A DNA stretch of 64,000 nucleotides from Gonocerus acuteangulatus (taxonomy: Eukaryota; Arthropoda; Insecta; Hemiptera; Coreidae). Location of the stretch: the NCBI GenBank assembly GCA_946811695.1, contig OX328124.1, positions 55,496,603 to 55,560,602 of the forward strand, written 5' to 3'. Positions 1-10,013 of the stretch are shown here, in pieces. Within the stretch, counting starts at the first letter, position 1. Every line of letters begins with the position of its first letter. A program made the position numbers and the translations under genes. The notes under the pieces are model-generated. The model was not told the DNA's origin. It did no database searches and worked only from the letters and a program-made list of their open reading frames with translations.

Positions 1-1118
1 GGGACCTACACTACTGACATTGAATCTACTTACGAATATAGAATTAACAATATAGTAGGCAACGACAATCAGGAAACAGACCATGAAAAACATAAATTAT
101 TAAGAACTTGTTCTCAAATACCGCCCAACACCTTAAATGACTTACCTTTAACAAAATTCGAACTTTCTGACATTATACATAATTTAAATTAAAAAAAATC
201 AGTAGGAATAGACGGCATTTCTGTCGAAATTATCCAAACAGTTTATCAAAAATATCCTAATTTCATGCATACAATTTATTCAAAATGCTTTTCTCAAGGA
301 ATATTTCCATATTTATGGAAGAAATCAAAACTAACTCTGTTAAAGAAACCTAATAAACCACCAAATGAAATATCTTCCCTTAGACCGATAAGTTTAATTC
401 CAATAGGAGGGAAGGTCCTGGAAAAAATTATTCATCGAAGGCTCTCACATTTCCTTTACTCAAATAATATAATTGATAGCAATCAGTTTGGTTTTACCCC
501 TCAAACAGGAACTTCTCAAGCTTTAGAAAAAATGAATACATTTATAAAACAAGCATTAAATAATAAAAATCATATCGTATTTATTTCACTAGATATACAA
601 AAAGCATTTGACAGTGCATGGTGGCCGTCAATCCACAACTCTTTGAAAGAATATAACTGCCCTCAAAACATTTATAAACTTATTAAAAACTACTTAAACA
701 ATAGAGAGACTTACATAATCACACACAACATAATGAAAATGAAACGACAGACAATTGGTACCCCACAAGGGTCTTCTTGTTCACCATTACTCTGGAATAT
801 TATCATGAACAGCTTACTGAATACTAATACTCAACCTAACGTAGAACTAATAGCATTTGCAGACGATATCTTAATACTAGTAAAATCCAGAATTCCAGAA
901 CAAATACAAAACAATATTAACATTATCATTAACACAGTCGAAAACTGGGAAAAACACAACAAGTTAACATTCAACAATCAAAAATCAACTTACATGATAA
1001 TTACACGAAGCAGATTAGAACCGACCATCCACGTTACATTACAAGGAAACGAACTGACAAAAACAAATGTAACAAAATACCTAGGAATATTAATAGACAA
1101 CAAACTAACTTGGACAAC
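1..1118 (+). pseudogene. Reverse transcriptase segment of element A
   Basis: Frame 1 is open from base 1 except for one TAA at 190-192, where a lysine codon is expected in a run of lysines. From the Met at 265 the frame is open to 1206, but element A sequence ends near 1118. Visible RT landmarks are the LRPISLIPIGGKVLEKI block, SLDIQKAFDSAWW (motif A), GTPQGSSCSPLLWNI (motif B) and FADDILIL (motif C, the catalytic Asp pair), then KYLGILIDNKLTW. The 5' endonuclease is not in the window. The single stop upstream of an otherwise intact RT suggests moderate age. Confidence 0.85.
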
Positions 1119-2885
1119 CGTTATCTATACTCAATCAGCCGATCGATTATGTGAAAAAAATAAAGTTCTTGGGTTTGACCTTCGACAAGAAGTTATACTG
1201 GATTGAGCACATAAAAGATTTAAGAAACAAATGTTCAAAAAAGCTTTTTCTTTTAAGGTGTTTAGCTCATTCCAATTGGGGTGCCGATCGAGCAACACTT
1301 TTACGAATATACAGAGTCCTCATCAGATCGGAACTGGATTATGGCTCGTTTATATATTCCTCCGGTAATCAAAAAGCTCTCCGGATGCTCGATGTAATAC
1401 ATAATGAAGCAATGAGGATAAGTACTGGAGCATTCCGAACATCACCGATCGAAAGTCTTCAAATGGAATGTGCAGAACCTTCTCTATACAATAGGAGAAA
1501 TTTCTTGGGGCTTTGTTTCCTACGAAAACTTCTTTCAGGAGGAACACATAGACATCTTTGTGAAACAATAAAAATTCAAGAACTACCGGCAAGTAATAGT
1601 TTCTGTTGTAGGATGAGGAAAACTTTAAATTCTATAGAATTAGAACTTCCTAGGTTTTGGCAATCCAATCAAACAGTACAGCCTCCATGGGACACTGATA
1701 AAGTATATATCGACAAAAAAATGCTACACTTAAATAAGAAAGAGAACCCGCCAAATACAATCAATGCTGAGTTTTTAGCACACCTTACAAACTATTTCGG
1801 CTATGAACCAATCTACACAGATGGATCCAAGTCTTCAAATGGAGTAAGATCTGCCTTTTTAACAAGATCAACTAAAAAAGTCACTGCTCTGCGAAAGGAA
1901 TGCAGCTCGTTTAGTGCTGAAGCAGTTGCTATCTATGAAGCGATCAATTATGTAACGACAAATAAAATTCCGAAAACTGTCATAATATCAGACTCATTGA
2001 GTGTCTTAAGTACACTGCAAGAAAGGGAATCCTCTGAAGGGCTTATTCGTTTATGCAAATATCTATTAAATAAAGCAAAGAAGGCAAATCAAACGGTGAC
2101 ATTCATGTGGGTTCCATCACACAGCGGCATAAAAGGTAATGAAGAAGTCGACAAACTTGCATCATCATTATCAGCCAATGATGAAGTTATTGATAGGATA
2201 ACCTTTTCAGACTGGAAAACCCTAGTAAAAGAAAACCTCCTTAGACTCTGGACCAATAAGTGGTTCGAAATGGACGAAAAAGGACTCAGGAAAATAAAGG
2301 ACATTCCGAAGCGATGGCAGACAAGTGAACGTTCTTCAAGGAGAGAAGAAGTTGTCCTGTGCAGATTGAGAATCGGCCACTGCTTCCTCAGCCATGAACA
2401 TCTCTTCCTTAACCTATATCCACCTTCATGCAGCTGTGATATAGGTCAGCAATGGACAGTGGAACATTTCTTGATATCATGCAGAAACTACACTTCCTTG
2501 AGAAAATCCATTGGAATTGGATCTTCTCTTGCAAAAATTCTTAGCGACAAAGAAGAAGACGTACAAAAACTTTTTGTTTTTTTAAAAAAGACAAATATGT
2601 ATGCAAAATTATAAATTTTATTTTTTATTATCAGTTAAAATTATCATTATTTATTATTAATATTTCCTAATATATATTTGAATCATTTATCATAACTATT
2701 ATTATATGTTATTAATGTACTATTATTTTCATTTAATCATATATCAATTCCTCAATTTTAATTAATCATATTATTATATGTTCATTACCACTATAGTATC
2801 AAATATGATTTTTTTTTTATTTTCTTACCATACAATCGCCAATGATCCTGCAGGATAGAGGCAAAATAAAATAAAATAAAAAAAA
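1119..2885 (+). mobile_element. Non-LTR retrotransposon B, 5'-truncated, inserted in element A
   Basis: A second, less decayed non-LTR element interrupts element A immediately after its LTWTT codons. It starts abruptly in the last part of an RT domain, as expected for 5' truncation during target-primed reverse transcription. It ends in an AT-rich 3' UTR and a short AAAATAAAATAAAA-type tail near 2860-2885, after which element A resumes. Any target duplication is at most a few bases (ACA-like) and is not convincing. Confidence 0.8.
1121..2614 (+). CDS. RT C-terminus + RNase H of non-LTR element B (partial)
   Basis: An open frame of about 490 codons without a natural start; a GTG at 1151 lies inside the frame and the truncated frame reads through from 1121. 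It begins at the end of an RT (KFLGLTFDKKL), continues through the conserved thumb-like region (LLRIYRVLIRSELDYGS), then an RNase H domain: YTDGSKSSNG at about residues 222-231 of the reading from 1151, a central EAVAIYEA helix with its Glu, ISDSLSVL with the catalytic Asp, and WVPSHSGIKGNEEVDKLA with the final His/Asp. It ends with a Cys/His segment (CSCDIG...TVEHFLISC). The frame is intact to its stop, so this copy is younger than element A. Confidence 0.85.
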   Translation, partial: LSILNQPIDYVKKIKFLGLTFDKKLYWIEHIKDLRNKCSKKLFLLRCLAHSNWGADRATLLRIYRVLIRSELDYGSFIYSSGNQKALRMLDVIHNEAMRISTGAFRTSPIESLQMECAEPSLYNRRNFLGLCFLRKLLSGGTHRHLCETIKIQELPASNSFCCRMRKTLNSIELELPRFWQSNQTVQPPWDTDKVYIDKKMLHLNKKENPPNTINAEFLAHLTNYFGYEPIYTDGSKSSNGVRSAFLTRSTKKVTALRKECSSFSAEAVAIYEAINYVTTNKIPKTVIISDSLSVLSTLQERESSEGLIRLCKYLLNKAKKANQTVTFMWVPSHSGIKGNEEVDKLASSLSANDEVIDRITFSDWKTLVKENLLRLWTNKWFEMDEKGLRKIKDIPKRWQTSERSSRREEVVLCRLRIGHCFLSHEHLFLNLYPPSCSCDIGQQWTVEHFLISCRNYTSLRKSIGIGSSLAKILSDKEEDVQKLFVFLKKTNMYAKL

Positions 2886-2886
2886 A
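2615..2886 (+). other. AT-rich 3' UTR and tail of element B
   Basis: Very AT-rich sequence with no coding potential, ending in repeated AAAATA units. It lies between the stop of element B and the resumption of element A and is best read as the 3' UTR and tail of B. Confidence 0.6.
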
Positions 2887-3007
2887 CACATAGAAAATTT
2901 ACAAAACAAACTTATTAAACTAATCAACTACTTAGGACTCACAGCTCGTAACACATGGGGACTGCAATCTTCAGCATTACACATCATTTACACAGGAGCA
3001 ATCGTAC
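2887..3007 (+). pseudogene. Element A, short segment between insertion B and the Gypsy element
   Basis: About 40 codons reading HIENLQNKLIKLINYLGLTA followed by RNTWG and LHIIYTGAIV. This is the conserved stretch between RT and RNase H of Jockey/I-type elements. It is cut at 3007 by the Gypsy LTR and continues after 8317. Confidence 0.75.
3004..3007. repeat. Target site duplication of the Gypsy element, left
   Basis: GTAC directly abuts the 5' LTR and is repeated at 8314-8317 after the 3' LTR; 4 bp is typical for Gypsy integrases. Confidence 0.85.
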
Positions 3008-3651
3008 TGTAGCGGAGCTTGTTTTAAATTATATTTTTCCGCGGGAGAAAAGCCCGCTGCGCTAAAGTTTTAATGGAGCTTTCCCGCGGGAATAATTTTT
3101 ACCGTTAGAGTTAAGGAGTTAGTATCCAGATAGTGAGCAGATAACCGGAGGATTCGGCATCTCAGCAGTTTAAGTCAAGTGTCGTTCTCCTAGCAATTTG
3201 TATCCTGCTGGCTGCTCCGAGAGATCCGCCAAAACCAGCCCAACATCTCGGTGCACTAGGATTTATCCGCAAGTACTGAACTTTTTACTAGATTTAAGGC
3301 AGCTTGCGATAACCCTAGGTTACCTTCTCAAGTCAAGCAGTACCAGCGAGATCCAAGCTCCCGGCTAACAACTCTCCGCATGGAGATCCGCACATCATCT
3401 CCAGTGACGTCATACCGTACTATTGAACTCCGATAACTATGATTCTAATTTATGAACACTTTTTATTTATGAACAATTATTTATTTCAATTATTAATTGA
3501 CAGTGTCATTTTATTTATTTATTGAAGTTTAATTTTATTATTTTATTTATTCAAGAGGAATATATTTATTATTTTATGAACACGCCCATTATTTATTTAT
3601 TCTTTGTTGGGACCTTCTGACCAATATACAGACAATTAATTAACCCCAACA
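3008..3651 (+). repeat. Gypsy 5' LTR (644 bp)
   Basis: Begins TGTAGCGGAGC and ends CCCCAACA. It is repeated at 7670-8313 with one visible substitution. It should carry the Pol II promoter and polyadenylation signal; I did not identify an unambiguous TATA box. Confidence 0.95.
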
Positions 3652-3653
3652 AG

Positions 3654-3668
3654 TGGTGACCCCGATAG
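3654..3668 (+). promoter_or_regulatory. Candidate primer binding site of the Gypsy element
   Basis: TGGTGACCCCGATAG begins two bases inside the 5' LTR end and starts with TGG, the complement of a tRNA CCA end. Position and sequence fit a PBS; the primer tRNA is not assigned. Confidence 0.7.
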
Positions 3669-3707
3669 TGTTTATTGTTTTGGTTTTTTTTTAAATAAAT
3701 TGTCAGC

Positions 3708-4505
3708 ATGCCAGATGAGCAGGAGCAAGTCAAGCCGGACATATCTGCCTTCGCAGGCCCCACGTCGCGTCTACCCGGATTTTATAAATCAAACCCCACG
3801 CTATGGTTCTTGCAAGCAGACGCAGTTTTCGCTACGTCAAGAGTGACGTCTTCACAAATTAAATTCCAAGCCGTCGTGGCTGGGCTTGAACTTGACGTCT
3901 TGACGCAGGTGGCGGACCTACTCACCGGTAACTACGAAGATCCCTATAAACAGTTGCGTGACCGGTTGATTACAATTTATGGTGAGTCCGAGGCGCAGCG
4001 GATTAAGAAGCTTCTGCAGGACACACAGCTAGGGAGTCAACGCCCATCGCAGCTATATCGCCAGATGCTACAGTTAGCGGGATCTACAATCAGCCAGGAG
4101 ATGGTTTTAACACTGTGGCGCAGAAATCTTCCTCCGCGTGTGCAGGAAATTTTAGCGGCCACCAAACAAGAAGACGTGGACGCACTAACTTCTGTTGCGG
4201 ACAAAATAATGGAGGTTGAGCGACCAGAAGTCTACGCAGTCTCAACACCCGTAGCATCAACATCAGGTGATCCCATCACAAACGCAGCCATCATGGAGGA
4301 GCAGAGGCGTCTTCGCGCTGAGGTAGCTGATCTTCGGCGGCGAACAAGATCTTCCAGCGGTAGTCGACGGGACTCTTCTCGGGAGCGTGGTCGCTCAAAG
4401 TCCCCAGGCCGGAAATTTTGCTTTTTCCACAGGAAATTCAGGAGCAGGGCCAGGAAGTGCACACCGCCTTGCGACTGGAAATCTCAGGAGAAGGAGGATT
4501 TTTAG
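3708..4505 (+). CDS. gag: Gypsy Gag protein
   Basis: 265 codons from the ATG at 3708, 56 bp past the 5' LTR. The N-terminal half is a capsid-like helical region (FYKSNPTLWFLQADAVF near residues 25-41 is the typical Gypsy Gag core). The C-terminal third is Arg/Ser-rich and basic, ending with a zinc-knuckle-like CFFHRKF...ARKCTPPC block instead of a classical CCHC knuckle. Gag forms the cytoplasmic particle that packages element RNA. It overlaps pol by 88 bp, with pol in the -1 frame, so Pol is probably made by frameshifting. Codons CGG-AAA-TTT-TGC-TTT-TTC near 4410-4427 are a slippery-looking stretch but do not match the X XXY YYZ rule exactly. Confidence 0.93.
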   Translation: MPDEQEQVKPDISAFAGPTSRLPGFYKSNPTLWFLQADAVFATSRVTSSQIKFQAVVAGLELDVLTQVADLLTGNYEDPYKQLRDRLITIYGESEAQRIKKLLQDTQLGSQRPSQLYRQMLQLAGSTISQEMVLTLWRRNLPPRVQEILAATKQEDVDALTSVADKIMEVERPEVYAVSTPVASTSGDPITNAAIMEEQRRLRAEVADLRRRTRSSSGSRRDSSRERGRSKSPGRKFCFFHRKFRSRARKCTPPCDWKSQEKEDF

Positions 4506-7500
4506 AGGGGCCAACGGAACAAGCGGCAGCCGTTGAAGCCCACCCACAACGCCGCCTGTTCATACTTGACAAACGGACAGGACTGAGATTCCTTGTGGAC
4601 ACTGGTGCTTCCATCTCCATTCTGCCTCGCGATCCCCGCAAGCATCGGGAAGCTTCTGAATACACCCTTGTTGCCGCGAATAACACCCCTATCCCAACCT
4701 ACGGCGAGAGAACCCTACACCTGGACATTGGTCTCCGACGCGTATACCCTTGGACTTTCGTCATAGCAGATGTCAGACGTCCAATCCTTGGAGCGGACTT
4801 CCTTTTTCACCACGGTCTCTCCGTTGATATACGGCGCATGCAGATCAAGGATCAAAACACAGGCCTCAAATCCAACGGAAAGGTCTCCACAGTCTCAGTG
4901 CCTTCGATCTCCACGATTCCCGGCAGTTGTCCCTACGCCCATCTCCTTCGAGAGTTTCCAGGCATCACAAGGCCTACTCCTCTTCGTGGAGCTCCTAGAG
5001 ACATTGTCGAGCACCAGATCGAGACTAAAGGCCACCCGGTTAGCAGCAAGTCCAGACGCCTTCCTCCTGAGAAGTACTCCGTCGTAAAGGAGGAGTTCCA
5101 ACGGATGATTAATGAAGGCATCTGTCGACCGTCGAAGAGCTCCTGGTCAAGCCCGCTTCATGTCGTCACCAAGAAGGATGGCAGTCTCCGAGTATGTGGC
5201 GATTACCGACGTTTAAACGACCTAACCATCCCAGACAGGTACGCTGTGCCCAACTTAATGGATTTTACCACACGTCTCGATGGGAAATCCATATTCAGTA
5301 CTCTGGACATCAAACACGCCTATCACCACATACCTATTGCTTCTCAGGACGTAGAAAAGACAGCGGTGATTACTCCTTTTGGCCTGTTCGAGTTTCTGCG
5401 GAAGACTTTCGGCCTGAAGAACGCCGCGCAGACCTGGCAGCGATTCGTAGATTCTATGCTCCGAGATCTCCCATTCGTCTTCCCGTACTTGGATGATTTC
5501 CTGGTGGCTTCTACAACTCCCGAGGAACACGAGAACCATCTACGAGAAATCTTTAAGCGTTTGGACGAATTCAACCTGTCACTAAACGTCGGAAAGTGCA
5601 TCTTTGGTCAGCGAGAGGTGGACTTTCTCGGATATAAGGTCGACACCCAAGGAATTTACCCACTTTCAAACAAAGTGCAGGCTATCAAAGACTTTCCTCG
5701 CCCCGAAACCATCTGCCAACTCAGGCGTTTTCTGGGTATGCTAAACTTTTATAGAAAGAGCTTACCTCATGCCGCACATACCCAGGCGCCTGTAAACCAA
5801 CTCCTGCATAACGCCAAGAAGCGAGATAAGACGCCAATCGTTTGGACACCCGAGACCGCCGAAGCCTTCGAGAAGAGCAAGCTGAGCCTAGCAGAAGCGG
5901 CAAAGCTAGCACACCCATCGGCTACCGGCGAGCTTTCTTTAGTTTGCGATGCTTCAGATCATGGTATAGGTGCAGTCCTTCAACAGAGGAAAGAGGGTGA
6001 ATGGCGACCATTAGGTTTCTTTTCGAAATCCCTGTCTCAAACTCAGAGGAATTACTCAACCTATGACCGCGAACTTCTCGCTATCTATGAGGCCATAAAG
6101 CATTTCCGACCTCTCATCGAAGGACTCAATTTCTTCATAGTCACCGACCACAAACCCATAACTCATGCCTTCTCCCAGCGGTCGGAAACGGCATCGCCCC
6201 GTCGAATACGCCATCTTAATTTAATTAGCCAGTTTACAACCGACATCCGTTTCCAACCTGGCAGTGACAACATCGTGGCTGACGCTCTATCCCGAATAGA
6301 GGAAGTTGATTTGCCTTCTAACATGGAAGACTTAGCAGCAGCACAGCGGAAGGACGACACCATCGAGACCCTCAAGAAGAACCCGAGCATCCAACTCAAG
6401 CTTTTTCCTATACCTGGTAGTGACAAGTTGCTTCTCTGCGAGACGTCTAAAGATAACGCCCGTCCCTACGTTCCACCAGGATATCGTCGCTCTACATATG
6501 AGAGGCTTCATGGTCTCAGCCATCCAGGAGTTAGGGCGACACGAAAACTCGTTACGCAGCGATATTTCTGGCCTGACATGAACACAGACCTGGGCAAATG
6601 GGCGAGAGCTTGTATTCCGTGCCAAAGAGCCAAGGTGCAACGACACACAGCCGCACCCCTCGGAACTTTCAAACCCGCAGATCGGTTCTATCATGTCCAC
6701 TTAGACATTGTAGGACCTCTGCTACCATCCGATGGCATGCGTTATCTCCTTACAATGGTGGACCGCACGACGCGCTGGCCTGAGGCAGTTCCGATCTCCG
6801 ACATAACGGCAACAACTGTCGCCGAAACCTTCTACAGCGCATGGATCGCACGTTTTGGAACACCTCAAAGGATTACCACCGATCAGGGCAGGCAGTTTGA
6901 GGCAGAACTGTTCCTTCGATTGAGTGCACTCCTGGGCATCACCAAGTTACGGACTACGTCTTACCACCTGCAGAGTAATGGATGCGTTGAACGGTGGCAC
7001 CGCAGCCTTAAAGCTGCCTTGATGGCACACCTCTCATCGACCAGGTGGAAACGTGTCCTACCCACAGTCCTGCTTGGACTAAGGTCAGTGTTCCGTGAGG
7101 ACATGAGCGGTAGCGTAGCTGAGGCAGTGTACGGCAGCCCTCTCCGACTACCAGGCGATTTCCTCGGAGCCCCAGAAACTCAGGAACCTCATGCAGCAAT
7201 TCAATCACTGAAGGAAGATTTACGCCGTTTAAAGCCAGCAGAGCCCCGAGCCTCAAACAAGAAGACATTCCGGCATAAAGAGCTAGACACCTGCACGCAT
7301 GTTTTCCTACGAGAAGATGCCATTCGTAAACCCCTCGTACCACCGTATACAGGACCGCACAAGGTTCAGAAAAGAGGAGAAAAGATCTTCACCCTGCTGG
7401 TTGGTGACAGGGAAGTAAACGTCTCTGTCGACCGCGTCAAGCCGGCTTATCTCCTCGAGGAAGACAACCCGGAAAGGATAGACCCATCGAAGCCTCCGAA

Positions 7501-7735
7501 ACCACCTCACGCACCTGCATCAAAGTTGGAGACGTCCATCCAGCCGAACCAACGACCAGAAGTAAACGCACTTCCGCATGTAAAACCTTCATACCGGACC
7601 AGGACAGGGCGTCTAGTGAAACCCCCACGCAGACTTAGGTTCAGTGACTCCGTCACTAGGGGGGAGTGCTGTAGCGGAGCTTGTTTTAAATTATATTTTT
7701 CCGCGGGAGAAAAGCCCGCTGCGCTAAAGTTTTAA
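4418..7735 (+). CDS. pol: Gypsy Pol polyprotein (PR-RT-RNaseH-IN)
   Basis: About 1,105 codons without an ATG at the upstream limit (the frame opens with TTG), in the -1 frame relative to gag. Domains in order (approximate residues): aspartic protease with DTGAS at 61-65; reverse transcriptase with YLDD at about 357-360; RNase H with a DAS motif at about 511; integrase zinc domain with HGLSHPG at about 698 and CIPC at about 732-735; integrase catalytic core with Asp near 762, Asp in TDQGRQF near 824 and Glu in CVERWH near 857. The frame runs past the polypurine tract into the 3' LTR, ending at 7735. All key residues are present, so the copy is potentially active. No stop or frameshift was seen apart from the programmed gag-pol overlap. 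Confidence 0.95.
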   Translation: MLFPQEIQEQGQEVHTALRLEISGEGGFLEGPTEQAAAVEAHPQRRLFILDKRTGLRFLVDTGASISILPRDPRKHREASEYTLVAANNTPIPTYGERTLHLDIGLRRVYPWTFVIADVRRPILGADFLFHHGLSVDIRRMQIKDQNTGLKSNGKVSTVSVPSISTIPGSCPYAHLLREFPGITRPTPLRGAPRDIVEHQIETKGHPVSSKSRRLPPEKYSVVKEEFQRMINEGICRPSKSSWSSPLHVVTKKDGSLRVCGDYRRLNDLTIPDRYAVPNLMDFTTRLDGKSIFSTLDIKHAYHHIPIASQDVEKTAVITPFGLFEFLRKTFGLKNAAQTWQRFVDSMLRDLPFVFPYLDDFLVASTTPEEHENHLREIFKRLDEFNLSLNVGKCIFGQREVDFLGYKVDTQGIYPLSNKVQAIKDFPRPETICQLRRFLGMLNFYRKSLPHAAHTQAPVNQLLHNAKKRDKTPIVWTPETAEAFEKSKLSLAEAAKLAHPSATGELSLVCDASDHGIGAVLQQRKEGEWRPLGFFSKSLSQTQRNYSTYDRELLAIYEAIKHFRPLIEGLNFFIVTDHKPITHAFSQRSETASPRRIRHLNLISQFTTDIRFQPGSDNIVADALSRIEEVDLPSNMEDLAAAQRKDDTIETLKKNPSIQLKLFPIPGSDKLLLCETSKDNARPYVPPGYRRSTYERLHGLSHPGVRATRKLVTQRYFWPDMNTDLGKWARACIPCQRAKVQRHTAAPLGTFKPADRFYHVHLDIVGPLLPSDGMRYLLTMVDRTTRWPEAVPISDITATTVAETFYSAWIARFGTPQRITTDQGRQFEAELFLRLSALLGITKLRTTSYHLQSNGCVERWHRSLKAALMAHLSSTRWKRVLPTVLLGLRSVFREDMSGSVAEAVYGSPLRLPGDFLGAPETQEPHAAIQSLKEDLRRLKPAEPRASNKKTFRHKELDTCTHVFLREDAIRKPLVPPYTGPHKVQKRGEKIFTLLVGDREVNVSVDRVKPAYLLEEDNPERIDPSKPPKPPHAPASKLETSIQPNQRPEVNALPHVKPSYRTRTGRLVKPPRRLRFSDSVTRGECCSGACFKLYFSAGEKPAALKF
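7658..7666 (+). promoter_or_regulatory. Polypurine tract of the Gypsy element
   Basis: AGGGGGGAG lies three bases upstream of the 3' LTR and is the expected plus-strand primer for reverse transcription. Confidence 0.75.
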
Positions 7736-8313
7736 TGGAGCTTTCCCGCGGGAATAATTTTTACCGTTAGAGTTAAGGAGTTAGTATCCAGATAGTGAGC
7801 AGATAACCGGAGGATTCGGCATCTCAGCAGTTTAAGTCAAGTGTCGTTCTCCTAGCAATTTGTATCCTGCTGGCTGCTCCGAGAGATCCACCAAAACCAG
7901 CCCAACATCTCGGTGCACTAGGATTTATCCGCAAGTACTGAACTTTTTACTAGATTTAAGGCAGCTTGCGATAACCCTAGGTTACCTTCTCAAGTCAAGC
8001 AGTACCAGCGAGATCCAAGCTCCCGGCTAACAACTCTCCGCATGGAGATCCGCACATCATCTCCAGTGACGTCATACCGTACTATTGAACTCCGATAACT
8101 ATGATTCTAATTTATGAACACTTTTTATTTATGAACAATTATTTATTTCAATTATTAATTGACAGTGTCATTTTATTTATTTATTGAAGTTTAATTTTAT
8201 TATTTTATTTATTCAAGAGGAATATATTTATTATTTTATGAACACGCCCATTATTTATTTATTCTTTGTTGGGACCTTCTGACCAATATACAGACAATTA
8301 ATTAACCCCAACA
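7670..8313 (+). repeat. Gypsy 3' LTR (644 bp)
   Basis: Same length and termini as the copy at 3008-3651, with one visible substitution. It is followed by the repeated GTAC target duplication at 8314-8317. Confidence 0.95.
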
Positions 8314-8317
8314 GTAC

Positions 8318-9379
8318 CATCACTTACTTACGGACTACATATTTGGCACAGTGGACTGCAAAAGAAGTACAACTTAAGCAAATTGCAAAGAGTTCAGAGA
8401 TTGATTGCTTTAAGAATAATAAAAGGTTATAGAACTATTTATTATGATCCTGCTTGCGTTTTAGCAAAAATAATGCCAATAGACATTCTAGCAAAGAATA
8501 TATTAAAGAATATAAACTTTTGAAACTGAACGAAGACTCGAATAACATAAAATCTGATGATTTGGAAAAGACGATACATTATACTCAATGGACACATCCC
8601 GGAAAACCACTCAAACTCAACGGATTCACAAACAAACAAACAGATTACCAGATATACACAGACGGCAGTAAAGACAATGACAAGGTTGGAGCAGCTACAA
8701 TCATATACAAAGACTACAAACTATTAACAACACTCAAATTTAGACTTGGACATTACTGTACAAACAACCAACTAACTAGCTATATTAAAATCTATAGACT
8801 ACATTAATAAACACATCACTACACCATCTTCTATACAGATACATACAGACAGCATGATAACATTACAAAAACTCAAAAACACTGACATACATGAAGCACT
8901 AATAGAAAAAATACGACAACTGTTAAGAAAATGCCAAAATATGCATACAATATATATTAAATGGATAAAGGGACATTCTGGTGACGAAGGTAACGAAATC
9001 GCCGATCGTTTGGCCAAAGCAGCGTCAAAAGATACGGCACTACCCATAGAATATAACAAACTTTCAAAAACTCATTTAATATATATATATTAAAACTAGA
9101 ATCAAATAACAACACAAGTTCTCACGGGACACGGGGTATTTCTATCGTATTTAAGTAGATTTAAAATAAAAAGAGAAAATTCATGCCCCTGTGACAGACA
9201 TACAGAACAGACAGCACACCACATCATATACAATTGTACACTGTTTAACGAATACAGAAACCGAATTAAAAAGAAAATAACCAATTGGCCTATTGAAGAA
9301 AATAAATTGTTTTTTAATAATTACAAATTATTCTCAACTTTATGCAAAGAAATTATTCAACGATTGATTGAAAAATGAA
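8318..9379 (+). pseudogene. Element A, RNase H and C-terminal segment
   Basis: Continues element A after the Gypsy insertion. The first frame reads SLTYGLHIWHSG and LQRVQRLIALRIIKGY, then stops near 8523. Frame changes follow. The RNase H domain is visible as IYTDGSKDNDKVGAA (about 8656-8700), a broken middle, and WIKGHSGDEGNEIADRLAKAAS (about 8962-9025). A Cys/His segment (CPCDRH...AHHIIYNC) lies near 9185-9240, and the last stop is at about 9379. Several stops and frameshifts make it non-functional. Confidence 0.8.
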
Positions 9380-9631
9380 AAATTGCATTTTTAATGAAGT
9401 AAAGCGGACCTTACTGAATATATAAGTTTATTTTTATACTCCTTGTTGTATACTAATTGTTTTAAGTTAACGTGAATTATTTATATGTAAACCTAACTAA
9501 AATACTAAATTGAACAAAATTAACTAAGATAAGAAAAAAAAAACATACATGTGATATACTGTACCTTGTATGATACATGTAGTACAATAAACGGCCTTCT
9601 AAAAGGGGTACTTTTAGAAGAAAAAAAAAAA

Positions 9632-9925
9632 TCTTTCCTAATACCTTCTTGAATATCCTTCCTAATACTACCTTCTACACCCTTCCTAATATCACCTTTA
9701 ATATCTTTCCTAATACCTTCTTGAATATCCTTCCTAATACCTTCTTGACTATCCTTCCTAATACCACCTTCAATATCTTTCGTAATACCTTCTTGAATAT
9801 CCTTCCTAATACCTTCTTGAATATCCTTCCTAATACTACCTTCTACACCCTTCCTAATACCACCTTTAATATCTTTCCTAATACCTTCTTGAATATCCTT
9901 CCTAATACTACCTTCTACTTATGTA
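9632..9925. repeat. Minisatellite of CCTTCCTAATACC-type units
   Basis: Roughly 24-bp units of the form CTTCCTAATACCTTCTTGAATATC alternate with variants containing CACC or CTACACC, giving an artificial open frame rich in Asn, Pro and Thr. It directly follows the A-tail of element A. Related decayed units reappear at about 12020-12120. Confidence 0.85.
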
Positions 9926-9955
9926 GTTATAAACTGCTGACTAGAACATTTCACG

Positions 9956-9960
<5 letters not shown>

Positions 9961-10010
<50 letters not shown>
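9961..10010. repeat. (TA)n microsatellite
   Basis: An uninterrupted TA run between TTTCACGTCTTT and GCTCATCG. Confidence 0.95.

Positions 10011-10013
<3 letters not shown>

Larger units (their letters stand above)
3008..8313 (+). mobile_element. Full-length Ty3/Gypsy LTR retrotransposon
   Basis: A complete 5,306-bp element: 5' LTR 3008-3651, primer site, gag, pol, polypurine tract and 3' LTR 7670-8313. Both LTRs are 644 bp and read TG...CA. I saw one difference between them (G versus A in the GAGAGATCC[G/A]CC stretch). The 4-bp GTAC at 3004-3007 is repeated at 8314-8317. Domain order protease-RT-RNase H-integrase places it in Ty3/Gypsy (Metaviridae). There is no env-like frame. Intact coding capacity and nearly identical LTRs imply recent insertion into dead element A. 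Confidence 0.96.
1..9630 (+). mobile_element. Non-LTR retrotransposon A (RT + RNase H), decayed and split by two insertions
   Basis: One non-LTR retrotransposon is recovered in three pieces: 1-1118 (RT), about 2887-3007 (the conserved block after the RT) and 8318-9379 (RNase H and C-terminal Cys/His segment), ending near an A-run at 9619-9630. Rejoined by eye, the reading runs continuously across both insertions: the 2887-3007 segment resumes just after the LTWTT residues, and the segment after 8317 continues with TYGLHIW. The 5' end lies outside the window. Stops at 190-192 and after 8318 show it is dead. Its architecture (RT with FADD, then RNase H with YTDGS, then a Cys/His C-terminus) is that of Jockey/I-type arthropod elements; the exact clade is not assigned. 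Confidence 0.85.
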
